In this document: positions 40,403-49,604 of the stretch, one piece after another
How the letters are laid out: every line of letters starts with the position of its first letter
How positions within the stretch are numbered: position 1 is the first letter of the stretch
Assembly (NCBI RefSeq): GCF_007570835.1
Contig: NZ_SUNC01000001.1
Coordinates: 1,488,001-1,552,000 of the forward strand
Reading direction: 5' to 3'
Source: Croceicoccus sediminis
Lineage (GTDB): Bacteria; Pseudomonadota; Alphaproteobacteria; Sphingomonadales; Sphingomonadaceae
Length of the DNA: 64,000 bases
The notes under the pieces: model-generated
What the model was told of the DNA's origin: nothing
The model's input: the letters and a program-made list of their open reading frames with translations, nothing else
Databases searched by the model: none
Program-made: the position numbers and the translations under genes

Positions 40403-40509
40403 GCACGATGGCGCAAGGTCGCCTCGTTCAGGAAAGAGCCATCTGAAAGTTCACACTTTTGCAGCCGAAACGTGCAACACCGGCGTCGAATAGTGGGGAG
40501 ACGAGTTCC

Positions 40510-42033
40510 GTGGCAAAGGGTTTCAAGGTGCGATCGGCGGTCTTCGCCCTCGCCGGATCGGCACTGATCGCGGCACCGGCCGCAGGGCAAAGTGACCCGA
40601 CGGGCAAGAGCCAGCAGGGCGATGTCGCCGTCACCATCTACAACAGCGGTCAGGCCTTGGTGCAGGACGTGCGCGACATTGCGATACCGCAGGGCCGCAC
40701 CCGGATCGAATTTCCCGACGTGTCCAGCCGGATCAGGCCCGAGACGCTGTCCTTCGACGCAGCGGGCGCCACGATCGTCGAACAGAATTTCGACTTCGAC
40801 CTGCTGACCCCCGGAAAGCTGATGGAAAAGGCGGTGGGCGAGACAATCACCCTTGTCCGCACAAACCCCGCGACCGGCGCCGAAACGCGGGAGCGGGCCA
40901 AGGTCCTGTCCGTCGCGGGCGGGGTCGTGGTGCAGATCGGCAACCGGATCGAGGTGCTGCGCGACGATGGCCTGCCGGTGCGGGCCGTTTTCGACAAGGT
41001 GCCCGAAAACTTGCGCGCCCGCCCCACGCTTTCGGTGACGGTGGATTCGACGCGCGCGGGAACGCGGCCCGTTTCACTGCGATACCTGACGCCGGGGCTC
41101 GGCTGGTCGGCCGACTATGTCGCGCTTTACGACGAGGTGAAGGGCACGGTCGACATGCAGGGCTGGGTCACGCTGACCAACCAGACCGGCACGACTTTCG
41201 ACAATGCCAGGACGATGCTGGTCGCGGGCAACGTGCAGACGCTGAATAACAACAATAGCCGCTATAGCCGCCCGTCCCCGCCGCCTCCGCCAAGGGGCAA
41301 TATCGATACGATGGGCACCGAGAGTGCTGACCGCGAACGGTTGGGCGATTTCTATCTCTACCCGCTGGACGAACGCACGACGATCGCGAACGCGCAGACG
41401 AAACAGGTCAGCTTTCTCGACGTGACCGCCGTGCCCGCCGCCAAGATCTATACCCGCACCATCGGCTGGCTGCAGAGCGACAACGAACCGGTGAAAGCGG
41501 CAAGCGAGATCGCCTTTTCCTCCTCGCGCAACGGCGGGCTGGGCGATGCACTTCCGGCGGGCACAGTGCGGTTCTACCAGCGCGACGCGCGCGGCACGCC
41601 GCAGTTTATCGGCGAAAACGCCGTCGACCACACCCCGATGGGCAGCCGCCTGTCGCTCAGCACCGGGGACGCTTTCGACGTCTCGGTCGAGGCGACGGTC
41701 ATGGCACGCACCAAGATCGCATCGGAGGAATACGAACGCTCTTCCCGGTATCGCGTGATCGAGAATGGCCGCGTACGTCAGGTCCAGATCGACCGGGCGA
41801 GGGATTTCTACCGCACGACGATGCGCTATCGCGTCACCAATGCACGGCCTGTGCCGGTAAACGTGGAAGTAACGCAGGCGGGCCTCGACCGAGGGTACTG
41901 GAGCAACGACTTCCGTGTCGTGTCGGAAAACCTGAAGGGTGAGCAGGTCAATCTCGATCGCCGCAAGTGGACCGTGCCGGTGCCAGCGAACGGCGATTAC
42001 GAACTGACCGTCGTTTACGAAACCCGCTATTGA
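40510..42033 (+). CDS. DUF4139 exported protein, copy 1
   Basis: The protein is 507 residues from the GTG at 40510 (VAKGFKVRSAVFALAGSALI), preceded by GGGGAG. This start gives a signal peptide cleaved near AGQ-S. DUF4139 landmarks include RYLTPGLGWSADYVALYDE and the C-terminal NDFRVVSENLKGEQVNLDRR. A proline-rich insert, RPSPPPPPRG, interrupts the domain. The role is unknown, but relatives are secreted beta-rich proteins. A paralogue follows after 10 bases. Confidence 0.82.
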   Translation: MAKGFKVRSAVFALAGSALIAAPAAGQSDPTGKSQQGDVAVTIYNSGQALVQDVRDIAIPQGRTRIEFPDVSSRIRPETLSFDAAGATIVEQNFDFDLLTPGKLMEKAVGETITLVRTNPATGAETRERAKVLSVAGGVVVQIGNRIEVLRDDGLPVRAVFDKVPENLRARPTLSVTVDSTRAGTRPVSLRYLTPGLGWSADYVALYDEVKGTVDMQGWVTLTNQTGTTFDNARTMLVAGNVQTLNNNNSRYSRPSPPPPPRGNIDTMGTESADRERLGDFYLYPLDERTTIANAQTKQVSFLDVTAVPAAKIYTRTIGWLQSDNEPVKAASEIAFSSSRNGGLGDALPAGTVRFYQRDARGTPQFIGENAVDHTPMGSRLSLSTGDAFDVSVEATVMARTKIASEEYERSSRYRVIENGRVRQVQIDRARDFYRTTMRYRVTNARPVPVNVEVTQAGLDRGYWSNDFRVVSENLKGEQVNLDRRKWTVPVPANGDYELTVVYETRY

Positions 42034-42043
42034 GGGGCGGCCC

Positions 42044-43660
42044 GTGCGGCTATTTCCCCTGATCCTTGCGGCGGGCGCGCTGGCTATGCCGGGCGCGGAG
42101 CACGCGCAGGCGCGCACGGTGGTGGAGGCTTCCGCGCCGGAAAGCCTTGCCGTCACCGTCTACCGCGATCCCAATCGTGATCGTGCGATGCGGCTGAACT
42201 GGCTGAACGGGTTTGCCCTCATTTCGGAAACGAGGACCGTCACCCTGCCACCGGGCGAAAGCCGCATCCGGTTTGACGGAGTGACCGAAAGCATGGTCGC
42301 GGTCAGCGCCATCGTCACCGGCCTTCCGGGCGGCACGATAGAAAAGAACCGCAACGCTGACATCCTGTCCCCCGCCGCACTGGTCAACGGTTCGCTGGGC
42401 AACCAGGTCACGATCACCCGCACCAATCCGGCGACGGGCGCAGAGACGAGCGAGCGGGCCATCGTTCGCACACGGGCCGACGGCGGGCTCGTCCTGCAAA
42501 CGGGCGCAGGGTACGAGGCGGTACGATGCGCCGGCATCCCGGAGCGGCTGACTTTCGACGAGGTTCCGACAGGCCTTTCGCCCAACCCCGTCTATACCGT
42601 CGACACGCGCAGCGAGAGCGGCGGGACCTATACCGTCACGCTGACATACCTTGCATCCGGTTTCGACTGGAGCGCGCATTACGTCGCGACGTTTGCAAAG
42701 GCTGGGCAGGAGCGAAAGCGCCGCCTGAACCTGACGGCCTGGCTGACGCTGGCCAACGGCAACGGGCAGAGTTTTCCCGATGCCGAGCTGATGGCCGTGG
42801 CCGGAAAGCTGGAGATCAAGAGCAACTACCGCAATCTTGGCACGCCGCCGCGCGGAGAGCCTTTGCGCCTTACCTGCTTTCCGATCGGCAGCACATCGGC
42901 TGGCACCCGCTATCCGCCGCCGCCCCCTCCGCCTCCCGCACCCGCCGCGATGATGGAAGACGCCATCGTCGTGACAGGCCGCCGGGTCATGGCGCAGGAA
43001 ATGGCCTATGCCCCTGCAGCCGTGATGAAAGCGGTAGAGGAAGCGCTGGGCGACTTGAAGCTCTACCGCGTGCCCGAACCCGTCACCGTTGCCGCAAAGG
43101 CGCAGAAGCAAGTCGCTTTCCTGGCGCTCGACGCGGTGGAAGGCAGCCTGATACACCGCGCATCCTGCCTGCCGGGCATGGCGGGTCAGGAAGCCTTGGC
43201 CGATGTCGTGCTGCGCAGCATGAACGAGGAAGAGTTCGGCCTTGGCCGCGCGCTTCCCGCAGGCGGCGTGACGGTGTTCGAACCGAGCGCCTATGGCCCG
43301 CTGCTGATCGCCGAAGACAAGATGGAAGACCGCGCCGTTGGCCAGGAAGTCGAAATCGCCATCGCGTCATCTTCGCAAGTGAAGGCCGTGTGCGAGGCCG
43401 GGCGCGGCGTGGTGCTGGGCGAAACCGACGTGCACGACGGCAACTGGCACGAACTGGCCGCCAGCATCACGAACGACGGGGCCGAAACGGTGGAGGCGGA
43501 AATCATCATCGCCAACCCTGCGCAGTGGGAAGTGCGCAAGACTTCGCGCAAGACCGCGATGCAGAACGGGATGAAGGTGATCCGCGTGACTGTCCCGGCG
43601 GGCGAGACGCGAAGCTTGCGCTGGCAAGTCCGCAATCCCGCGCGGGCAAAGGCGGAGTAG
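42044..43660 (+). CDS. DUF4139 exported protein, copy 2, with VVTG motif
   Basis: The protein is 538 residues from the GTG at 42044 (MRLFPLILAAGALAM after initiation), giving a signal peptide. It shares with copy 1 RTNPATGAET, FDEVPTGLSPNP and LASGFDWSAHYVA. A poly-Pro linker (about 291-300) is followed by EDAIVVTGRRV (306-314), a sequence typical of the N-terminal TonB region of sphingomonad TonB-dependent receptors. The reason for such a motif here is not known. The gene is in an operon with copy 1. Confidence 0.8.
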   Translation: MRLFPLILAAGALAMPGAEHAQARTVVEASAPESLAVTVYRDPNRDRAMRLNWLNGFALISETRTVTLPPGESRIRFDGVTESMVAVSAIVTGLPGGTIEKNRNADILSPAALVNGSLGNQVTITRTNPATGAETSERAIVRTRADGGLVLQTGAGYEAVRCAGIPERLTFDEVPTGLSPNPVYTVDTRSESGGTYTVTLTYLASGFDWSAHYVATFAKAGQERKRRLNLTAWLTLANGNGQSFPDAELMAVAGKLEIKSNYRNLGTPPRGEPLRLTCFPIGSTSAGTRYPPPPPPPPAPAAMMEDAIVVTGRRVMAQEMAYAPAAVMKAVEEALGDLKLYRVPEPVTVAAKAQKQVAFLALDAVEGSLIHRASCLPGMAGQEALADVVLRSMNEEEFGLGRALPAGGVTVFEPSAYGPLLIAEDKMEDRAVGQEVEIAIASSSQVKAVCEAGRGVVLGETDVHDGNWHELAASITNDGAETVEAEIIIANPAQWEVRKTSRKTAMQNGMKVIRVTVPAGETRSLRWQVRNPARAKAE

Positions 43661-44122
43661 CTATTCCACCGGCAACGCGGGCGAGGTTTTCACGTTTTCG
43701 AGCACGAGGATCGACTTCACGTCGCGCACGCCCGGAATGCGGACCAGCGTCTTCAGCGTGATTTCCGACATGTGTTCCATATCCCGTGCAGTCACGTGGA
43801 GAAGGTAGTCCATCTCTCCCGTCACCGCATGGCAGGCGATGACATAGGGGTTGTCCTGTATCGCCCCCTCGAACCGGTCGATGATCTCGTCGCTGTGCGA
43901 TTGCAGGTTGATCATGATGTAGGCGTCCAGCGGAAAGCCCAGTTTGCGCGCGTCAAGACGGGGGGAATAGCCGGTGATGACGCCGTCATCCTCAAGCTTT
44001 TTGAGCCGCCTGCTGACCGGCGTCGCCGATAGCGAAACCCGCTCTGCAATCTGGGCCACGGTCATACGCGCATCTTCCTGAAGCGCGGCGATGATACGGC
44101 GGTCGAATCGGTCGAGGGGCAT
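43661..44122 (-). CDS. Lrp/AsnC-family transcriptional regulator
   Basis: The protein is 153 residues. The winged helix lies in RIIAALQEDARMTVAQIAER and VSLSATPVSRRLKKLEDDG. The RAM sensing domain includes NPYVIACHAVTGEMDYLLHV and TLVRIPGVRDVKSILVL. It is divergent from phenylalanine hydroxylase with about 106 bases between, so it probably controls the aromatic amino-acid genes in response to Phe or Tyr. Its 3' end is directly adjacent to the DUF4139 stop. Confidence 0.9.
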   Translation of the reverse strand: MPLDRFDRRIIAALQEDARMTVAQIAERVSLSATPVSRRLKKLEDDGVITGYSPRLDARKLGFPLDAYIMINLQSHSDEIIDRFEGAIQDNPYVIACHAVTGEMDYLLHVTARDMEHMSEITLKTLVRIPGVRDVKSILVLENVKTSPALPVE

Positions 44123-44228
44123 GAAATCACTCTCATCACGGGGTTTGGCGCGATAAATCGGCGCATCATCGCGTCATCCTGCACGGATTAGCACACAAAT
44201 CGCCACCTGTTGATGGTATTGTGCGCGG

Positions 44229-45098
44229 ATGGAGAAGCCTGGAACAGCAAAAAGCGAAAGCGAACTGCGCGGCGATTATTCGCAGGCCGGCCGCGACTAT
44301 ACGGTCGGGCAGGACTGGGACGCCTATACGCCGGAGGAACACGACCGCTGGCGCCGCCTTTATGCGCGGCAGAGCGAACTGGCGAAGGCTTATGCCGCGC
44401 CGCAGTTCCTCGACGGACTGGCGCGGCTGGACTGTTCCTACGGTATCCCGCGGTTCGAATATGCGAACATGGTGTTGAAGGAAGCGACCGGGTGGCAGCT
44501 TGTCGCCGTGCCCGGCTTCATCCCTGACGAGGTGTTCTTCGATCACCTTGCCGCGCGCCGTTTCCCCGTCACCCGCTGGATCCGCGAAGAGCACGAACTG
44601 GACTACCTGGTCGAACCTGACATCTTCCACGACTTCTTCGGCCACGTGCCGATGCTGCTCGATCCCAGCGTCGCCGACTTCCTTGAAGCTTATGGCAAGG
44701 CGGGCCGCCGCGCGATGGCAATGGGCGCGCTCGACATGCTGGCGCGCATATACTGGTACACGATCGAATTCGGACTGATCGACGGCAAGAAGGGGCTGAA
44801 GGCCTTTGGCGCGGGGATCGTGTCCAGCGCGGGGGAAACGGTGTTTTCGGTCACCGACCCCGACGTCCTGCGCCTGCGCTTCGATCCCGAACGGATCATG
44901 AAGACCGCCTACCGGATCGACGATTTCCAGACCAACTACTTCGTCCTCGATTCGATGGAGCAGCTTTTGCAGCGGCTCGTCGAACTGGACTTCGGCCCCA
45001 TCTACGAAACCTGGCGCGACAGCGACCCGATCCCGGCAGGCACCCTGCTGGACGGCGAAACGCCGTGGCGCGGAAAGCTTGCGGAGAAAGCATCATGA
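44229..45098 (+). CDS. phhA: Phenylalanine 4-monooxygenase
   Basis: The protein is 289 residues, the bacterial size. The iron ligands are His134 and His139 in [15 protein letters not shown] and Glu180 in WYTIEFGL. It hydroxylates Phe to Tyr with a pterin and O2. It overlaps hpd by 4 bases, giving a Phe to Tyr to 4-hydroxyphenylpyruvate to homogentisate route if an aminotransferase is present elsewhere. Regulation by the divergent Lrp/AsnC protein is likely. Confidence 0.96.
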   Translation: MEKPGTAKSESELRGDYSQAGRDYTVGQDWDAYTPEEHDRWRRLYARQSELAKAYAAPQFLDGLARLDCSYGIPRFEYANMVLKEATGWQLVAVPGFIPDEVFFDHLAARRFPVTRWIREEHELDYLVEPDIFHDFFGHVPMLLDPSVADFLEAYGKAGRRAMAMGALDMLARIYWYTIEFGLIDGKKGLKAFGAGIVSSAGETVFSVTDPDVLRLRFDPERIMKTAYRIDDFQTNYFVLDSMEQLLQRLVELDFGPIYETWRDSDPIPAGTLLDGETPWRGKLAEKAS

Positions 45099-46204
45099 CC
45101 GACTTGTTCGAAAACCCCATCGGCCTTGACGGGTTCGAGTTCGTGGAATTTTCCGCGCCCGAAAAAGGCTTGCTGGAACCCGTGTTCGAGGCGATGGGCT
45201 TTACCCGCGTGGCGCGCCACCGTTCGAAGGACGTGGAACTTTGGCGTCAGGGCGACATCAACCTTGTCACCAATTACGAACCGGGCAGCGCGGCGTGGTA
45301 TTTCAGCCGCGAACACGGCCCCTCGGCATGCGGCATGGGTTTTCGCGTCAAGGACGCGGCCAAGGCCTATGCCGAATTGTTGAAGCGCGGGGCGGAGCCG
45401 GTGGAGACGCACACCGGACCGATGGAGCTGCGTATCCCGGCTATCCGCGGCATCGGCAATGCCATCATCTACCTCACCGACCGTTACGATGATGGAGATG
45501 GCAGCCTGTCGATCTACGACATCGATTTCGAATACCTGCCCGGCGTTGCCAAGCGCCCCGAAGGCGCAGGGCTCGACCGGATCGACCACCTGACGCACAA
45601 CGTCTACGGCGGGCGCATGGCCTATTGGGCCGACTATTACGAAACGCTGTTCAACTTCCGCGAAATCCGCTTCTTCGACATCAAGGGCGAATATACGGGC
45701 CTCACCAGCAAGGCGCTGACCGCGCCCGACGGCAAGATCCGCATCCCGCTGAACGAGGAAGGCAAGTCCGGCGGCGGGCAGATCGAGGAATTCCTGCGCG
45801 CCTACAACGGCGAAGGCATCCAGCACATCGCCTTCATCTGCGACGATCTTCTGGGCACCTGGGACAAGCTGAAGGCCAGCGGCGTGCCGTTCATGACCGC
45901 GCCGCCCGAAACCTATTACGAGATGCTGGAAGAACGCCTGCCCGGCCACGGCGAGCCGGTGGACGAGCTGAAAACGCGCGGCATCCTTCTGGACGGCACG
46001 ACCGAGGGCGGCACCCCGCGGCTGCTGCTGCAAATCTTTGCCGAGGCGCAGGTCGGCCCCGTCTTTTTCGAATTCATCCAGCGGCGCGGCGATGAAGGGT
46101 TCGGCGAAGGCAACTTCAAGGCCCTGTTCGAAAGCATGGAGCGCGACCAGGTGCGCCGCGGCGCGCTCAAGGTTGGCGAGCCGAAAGTCGACGAACAGGC
46201 CTGA
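45095..46204 (+). CDS. hpd: 4-hydroxyphenylpyruvate dioxygenase
   Basis: The protein is 369 residues from the ATG at 45095, coupled to phhA (ATGA). The two vicinal-oxygen-chelate halves supply iron ligands His165 ([11 protein letters not shown]), His244 (GIQHIAFI) and Glu326 ([12 protein letters not shown]). The C-terminal [20 protein letters not shown] is typical. It forms homogentisate from 4-hydroxyphenylpyruvate. Homogentisate dioxygenase is not in this window. The homogentisate could also be polymerised to pyomelanin. Confidence 0.96.
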   Translation: MTDLFENPIGLDGFEFVEFSAPEKGLLEPVFEAMGFTRVARHRSKDVELWRQGDINLVTNYEPGSAAWYFSREHGPSACGMGFRVKDAAKAYAELLKRGAEPVETHTGPMELRIPAIRGIGNAIIYLTDRYDDGDGSLSIYDIDFEYLPGVAKRPEGAGLDRIDHLTHNVYGGRMAYWADYYETLFNFREIRFFDIKGEYTGLTSKALTAPDGKIRIPLNEEGKSGGGQIEEFLRAYNGEGIQHIAFICDDLLGTWDKLKASGVPFMTAPPETYYEMLEERLPGHGEPVDELKTRGILLDGTTEGGTPRLLLQIFAEAQVGPVFFEFIQRRGDEGFGEGNFKALFESMERDQVRRGALKVGEPKVDEQA

Positions 46205-46214
46205 GGCAGGATCG

Positions 46215-46243
46215 GGGGCCGCATCCGCGTCGCGGGCGGCCCC
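46215..46243 (+). terminator. Possible terminator after hpd
   Basis: An 8-bp GC stem, GGGGCCGC (46215-46222) with GCGGCCCC (46236-46243), follows the hpd stop by 10 bases. There is no T-tract, so Rho-independent termination is uncertain. Confidence 0.3.
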
Positions 46244-46354
46244 AATGCCGCGCTCCATCATTCCCGACCGACGCCCGATTTGACCCGACGCGGTCGGAAC
46301 CCCTAGGCGTGCCAGCGATTTGCAAAAGACAATAATGCTGGAGAAGACGCGCTA

Positions 46355-47230
46355 GTGCTCAACATCGTAGATATTCTGAAGACCGAACTGCTGGGGATGG
46401 GCAAGGGGCTCGTCACGCTCATTCCCAACCTTGCCATCGCCATCGTCGTCCTGCTGATCACGTGGATCGTCGCACGGTTCGCCAGCCGGATCGCGGACCG
46501 CATCACCGGCAAGACCGCGATGCGCGAAAGCCTGAAGGCGCTGGTCGATACGGTCGTGAAACTGGCGATCTGGCTGGCCGGCCTGCTCATCGCGCTTGCC
46601 ATCCTGCTTCCCGGACTGTCGGCAGGCGGACTGATCGCAGGGCTGGGCGTGGGCACGGTGGCCATCGGCTTTGCGTTTCAGGATATCTTCGAAAACTTCC
46701 TGGCCGGCGTGCTCATCATGCTGCGCGACAAGATGCAGATCGGCGATGCGATCGAGGTCGAGGGCATTCTGGGCAAAGTCGAACACATCAGCTTGCGCGA
46801 AACGCATATCCGCCAGTTTACCGGCGAACTGACCGTCTGCCCCAATTCCATGCTGTTCAAGAACCCGGTCAAGATCCTGACCGAACAGCCGATCCGCCGC
46901 TGGGAAGTGACCGTGGGCGTATCCTACGACACCGATCTCGACCATGCGACCGACGTCATCAAGAAGTCGCTGGAAGGGCTTGAGGACGTGGCCGAGGATA
47001 AGCCCATCGACGTCTATGTAGCGAATTTCGGCGGCAGTTCGGTCGACTTCATGATCCGCTGGTGGTGCGGTTCGATGCCGCGCGACATGTTCGCCATTCG
47101 CGACGACATCTTCAAGCGCGTGAAGGCCGGGCTTGAGGCGGCGGACATCGAGATCCCGTTCCCCTACATAACCCATACCTTCAAGGAACCGGTGCCCTTC
47201 CTGCCCGCGCCGGAAAAGGCGCAGGACTAG
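46355..47230 (+). CDS. MscS-family mechanosensitive channel
   Basis: The protein is 291 residues from the GTG at 46355, preceded by GGAG. The hydrophobic helices include IPNLAIAIVVLLITWIVARF and LAGLLIALAILLPGL, and the pore helix is AGLGVGTVAIGFAFQDIFENF with its Gly/Ala packing. The beta-domain IGDAIEVEGILGKVEHISLRE follows. It releases solutes on hypo-osmotic shock. Together with the compatible-solute operon it would suit an organism facing changing salinity. Confidence 0.93.
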   Translation: MLNIVDILKTELLGMGKGLVTLIPNLAIAIVVLLITWIVARFASRIADRITGKTAMRESLKALVDTVVKLAIWLAGLLIALAILLPGLSAGGLIAGLGVGTVAIGFAFQDIFENFLAGVLIMLRDKMQIGDAIEVEGILGKVEHISLRETHIRQFTGELTVCPNSMLFKNPVKILTEQPIRRWEVTVGVSYDTDLDHATDVIKKSLEGLEDVAEDKPIDVYVANFGGSSVDFMIRWWCGSMPRDMFAIRDDIFKRVKAGLEAADIEIPFPYITHTFKEPVPFLPAPEKAQD

Positions 47231-47293
47231 CGGAACGTCGCATTGCCGTTCTTTCGCCCAGCGGTCTATGATCGCGGGTGGGAGAACACGCAC

Positions 47294-48451
47294 ATGCACG
47301 ACATCAACCTGCCCCGCCGCATCCGCATTGGCGGAGGAACGCTGGCCGAAACCGGATCGCTGATGCAGGCCGCCGGACTGTCCAACGCGCTGATCGTAAC
47401 CGATGCGTTTCTTGCGGGCAGCGGCCTTGTGGCAAAGCTTCAGGACATCCTGGGCAAGTCTGGCTGCGCCAGCACCGTCTTTGCCGATACCGTCCCTGAC
47501 CCGACGGTCGCGGTGGTCGAAGCCGCACTGAACGTCGTGCGTGCGGGCGATTTCGACTGTGTCATCGGCTTTGGAGGGGGCAGCCCGATCGACACGTCGA
47601 AGGCGGTCGCCGCGCTGGCGCTGGACCCGCGGCCGATCCCGTCGCTCAAGACGCCGACGATCACCGATACGCCAGGTCTTCCCGTCATCGCGATTCCCAC
47701 GACGGCGGGGACGGGTTCGGAAGCGACGCGCTTTACCATCATCACCGACGAGGCGACGGACGAAAAGATGCTCTGCGCAGGGCTGGCCTTCCTGCCGATG
47801 TTGGCCGTGATCGACTACGAACTGACATTGACGAAGCCGCGCCGGTTGACCGCCGATACCGGCATCGATTCCCTGACCCACGCGATAGAGGCCTATGTCT
47901 CGAAGAAGGCGAATGCCTTTTCCGATGCCATGGCGATTTCTGCGATGAAGCTGATCGCCCCCAACTTGCGCAAGGCCTGCGACGATCCGTCGGACCATGC
48001 GGCAAGGGAGGCGATGATGCTGGGCGCGCACCATGCGGGGCTTGCCTTTTCCAACGCCTCGGTCGCGCTGGTCCACGGCATGAGCCGGCCGATCGGCGCG
48101 TTCTTCCACGTGCCGCACGGGCTTTCCAACGCGATGCTGCTTCCCGTCGTCACGCGCTATTCCGTGCCCGCCGCGACGACGCGCTATGCCGATTGCGCGC
48201 GGGCGATGGGCGTTGCAGCGGACGGCGATGCCGACCAGCTGGCGACCGCGCGGCTGGTGGATGAGCTGGAGCGGCTCAATGCCGATCTCGACGTGCCCGG
48301 CCCCGGTGCCTATGGCATCGCGAAGGAGCGGTGGGACGAGCTTTTGCCGGTGATGAGCGAGCAGGCCATCGCCTCCGGCTCTCCGGCAAACAACCCGATG
48401 GCCGCCGACGCCGATGCCATCGTGGAGCTTTACCGCCAGGCCTGGTCCTGA
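47294..48451 (+). CDS. Iron-containing alcohol dehydrogenase
   Basis: The protein is 385 residues from the ATG at 47294 (MHDINLPRRIRIGGG), after GGGAG. The group III ADH nucleotide motif is GFGGGSPIDTSK. The metal region contains AIPTTAGTGSEAT, HAIEAYVS and the histidine set LVHGMSRPIGAFFHVPHG. It oxidises alcohols, or reduces aldehydes, with NAD(P) using Fe2+. The substrate is unknown. Its neighbour MscS is 63 bases upstream and may be unrelated. Confidence 0.92.
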   Translation: MHDINLPRRIRIGGGTLAETGSLMQAAGLSNALIVTDAFLAGSGLVAKLQDILGKSGCASTVFADTVPDPTVAVVEAALNVVRAGDFDCVIGFGGGSPIDTSKAVAALALDPRPIPSLKTPTITDTPGLPVIAIPTTAGTGSEATRFTIITDEATDEKMLCAGLAFLPMLAVIDYELTLTKPRRLTADTGIDSLTHAIEAYVSKKANAFSDAMAISAMKLIAPNLRKACDDPSDHAAREAMMLGAHHAGLAFSNASVALVHGMSRPIGAFFHVPHGLSNAMLLPVVTRYSVPAATTRYADCARAMGVAADGDADQLATARLVDELERLNADLDVPGPGAYGIAKERWDELLPVMSEQAIASGSPANNPMAADADAIVELYRQAWS

Positions 48452-48460
48452 AATCGGGGC

Positions 48461-48622
48461 CTAAGGCGCGATCCAGAGCCTGAGCACATAGGCGACCGCG
48501 CCCAGCGCCGCGACGCTTCCCGCCCAGATCAACACCAGCCAACCCAGCCGCTGCCACAGCGGCGCTTCCTCATCCTCGGGAGCGTCGCCCATGGCGCCGG
48601 GTTCGCGATCAATGATACCCAT
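48461..48622 (-). CDS. cydX: Small cytochrome bd accessory membrane protein (DUF2474/CydX-like)
   Basis: A short ORF of 53 residues, MGIIDREPGAMGDAPEDEEA then PLWQRLGWLVLIWAGSVAAL, has one transmembrane helix and a C-terminal LRLWIAP. This matches DUF2474 small subunits that stabilise bd oxidases. The start at 48622 overlaps the last 14 bases of cydB. An internal ATG at 48592 would give 43 residues. It is the third gene of the cydAB operon. Confidence 0.75.
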   Translation of the reverse strand: MGIIDREPGAMGDAPEDEEAPLWQRLGWLVLIWAGSVAALGAVAYVLRLWIAP

Positions 48623-49604
48623 CGGCCCCGACCTTGCCGCGGAACACCCAATAAGCCCAGGCAGTATAGCCGATGATCAGCGGCATCGTCAGGCCAACGC
48701 CGACCAGCATGAAGATCTGGCTGCGTTCCGGCGCGGCGGCATCCCAGATCGTCATGTCGGGCGGAACCACGTCGGGATACATCGTCAGCCCCAGCCCCGC
48801 CATGCCGAGCAGGAACAGCAACAAGCTGAGCAGGAACGGTGCGACTTCGCGGCGCTTTGCCAGTGCGCGCCACAGGAACAGGCCCGCGATGGCCGTGGCG
48901 ATGGGGATCGGCCAGGTGAACAGGATTTCCGGGGTGGTCAGCCAGCGTTCGGCATATTCGGGGCGCAGGCCAAGGTTGTAGAACGAAACCGCCGCCATCA
49001 ACGCGCCCGTCGCCAGCATCGCCTTAAACGCCAGTTTGTACGCATGGTCCTGCGCCGGGCCTTCCAGTTTCCAGATCAGCCAAGTCGAACCCAGCAGGGC
49101 ATAGCCCGCCGTCGTGCCAAGGCCCGTCAGCAGGGTATAGGGCGTAAGCCAGTCGAACCACGATCCGGCATAGGCGCGGTCCGCCACCTCGATCCCTTGC
49201 AGCATCGCGCCCAGGATCATGCCCTGCGACATCGCCGCGACCAGCGAACCGCCCGTGAACGCCGCGTCCCAGAACGGACGGTGCGCCGGATCGCGCCAGC
49301 GGAATTCGAAGGCCACGCCGCGAAAGACGAGGCCCAGCAGCATGGCGATGACCAGCGGATATGTCGCGGGCAGCAGCACGGCATAGGCCAGCGGAAACGC
49401 TGCAAACAGGCCGCCCCCGCCCAGCACCAGCCACGTTTCGTTACCGTCCCATACGGGCGCGATGGAATTCATCGCCTGGTCGCGTTCCGGCCCAACTTTG
49501 AAGGTCGGAAACAGCACGCCGATGCCAAGGTCGAACCCGTCCATGACGACATAGGCGAAGACGGCAAAGGCGATGATACCCGCCCAAAGGATCGTGAGGT
49601 CCAT
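48609..49604 (-). CDS. cydB: Cytochrome bd-type quinol oxidase subunit II
   Basis: The protein is 331 residues with about eight membrane helices. WAGIIAFAVFAYVVMDGFDLGIGVLFPTF begins it, and VWDGNETWLVLGGGGLFAAFP is the conserved loop. The length is typical of the cyanide-insensitive (CIO) group. It pairs with CydA to reduce O2 to water using quinol. It overlaps the cydA stop by one base and precedes cydX. Confidence 0.95.
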   Translation of the reverse strand: MDLTILWAGIIAFAVFAYVVMDGFDLGIGVLFPTFKVGPERDQAMNSIAPVWDGNETWLVLGGGGLFAAFPLAYAVLLPATYPLVIAMLLGLVFRGVAFEFRWRDPAHRPFWDAAFTGGSLVAAMSQGMILGAMLQGIEVADRAYAGSWFDWLTPYTLLTGLGTTAGYALLGSTWLIWKLEGPAQDHAYKLAFKAMLATGALMAAVSFYNLGLRPEYAERWLTTPEILFTWPIPIATAIAGLFLWRALAKRREVAPFLLSLLLFLLGMAGLGLTMYPDVVPPDMTIWDAAAPERSQIFMLVGVGLTMPLIIGYTAWAYWVFRGKVGADGYH

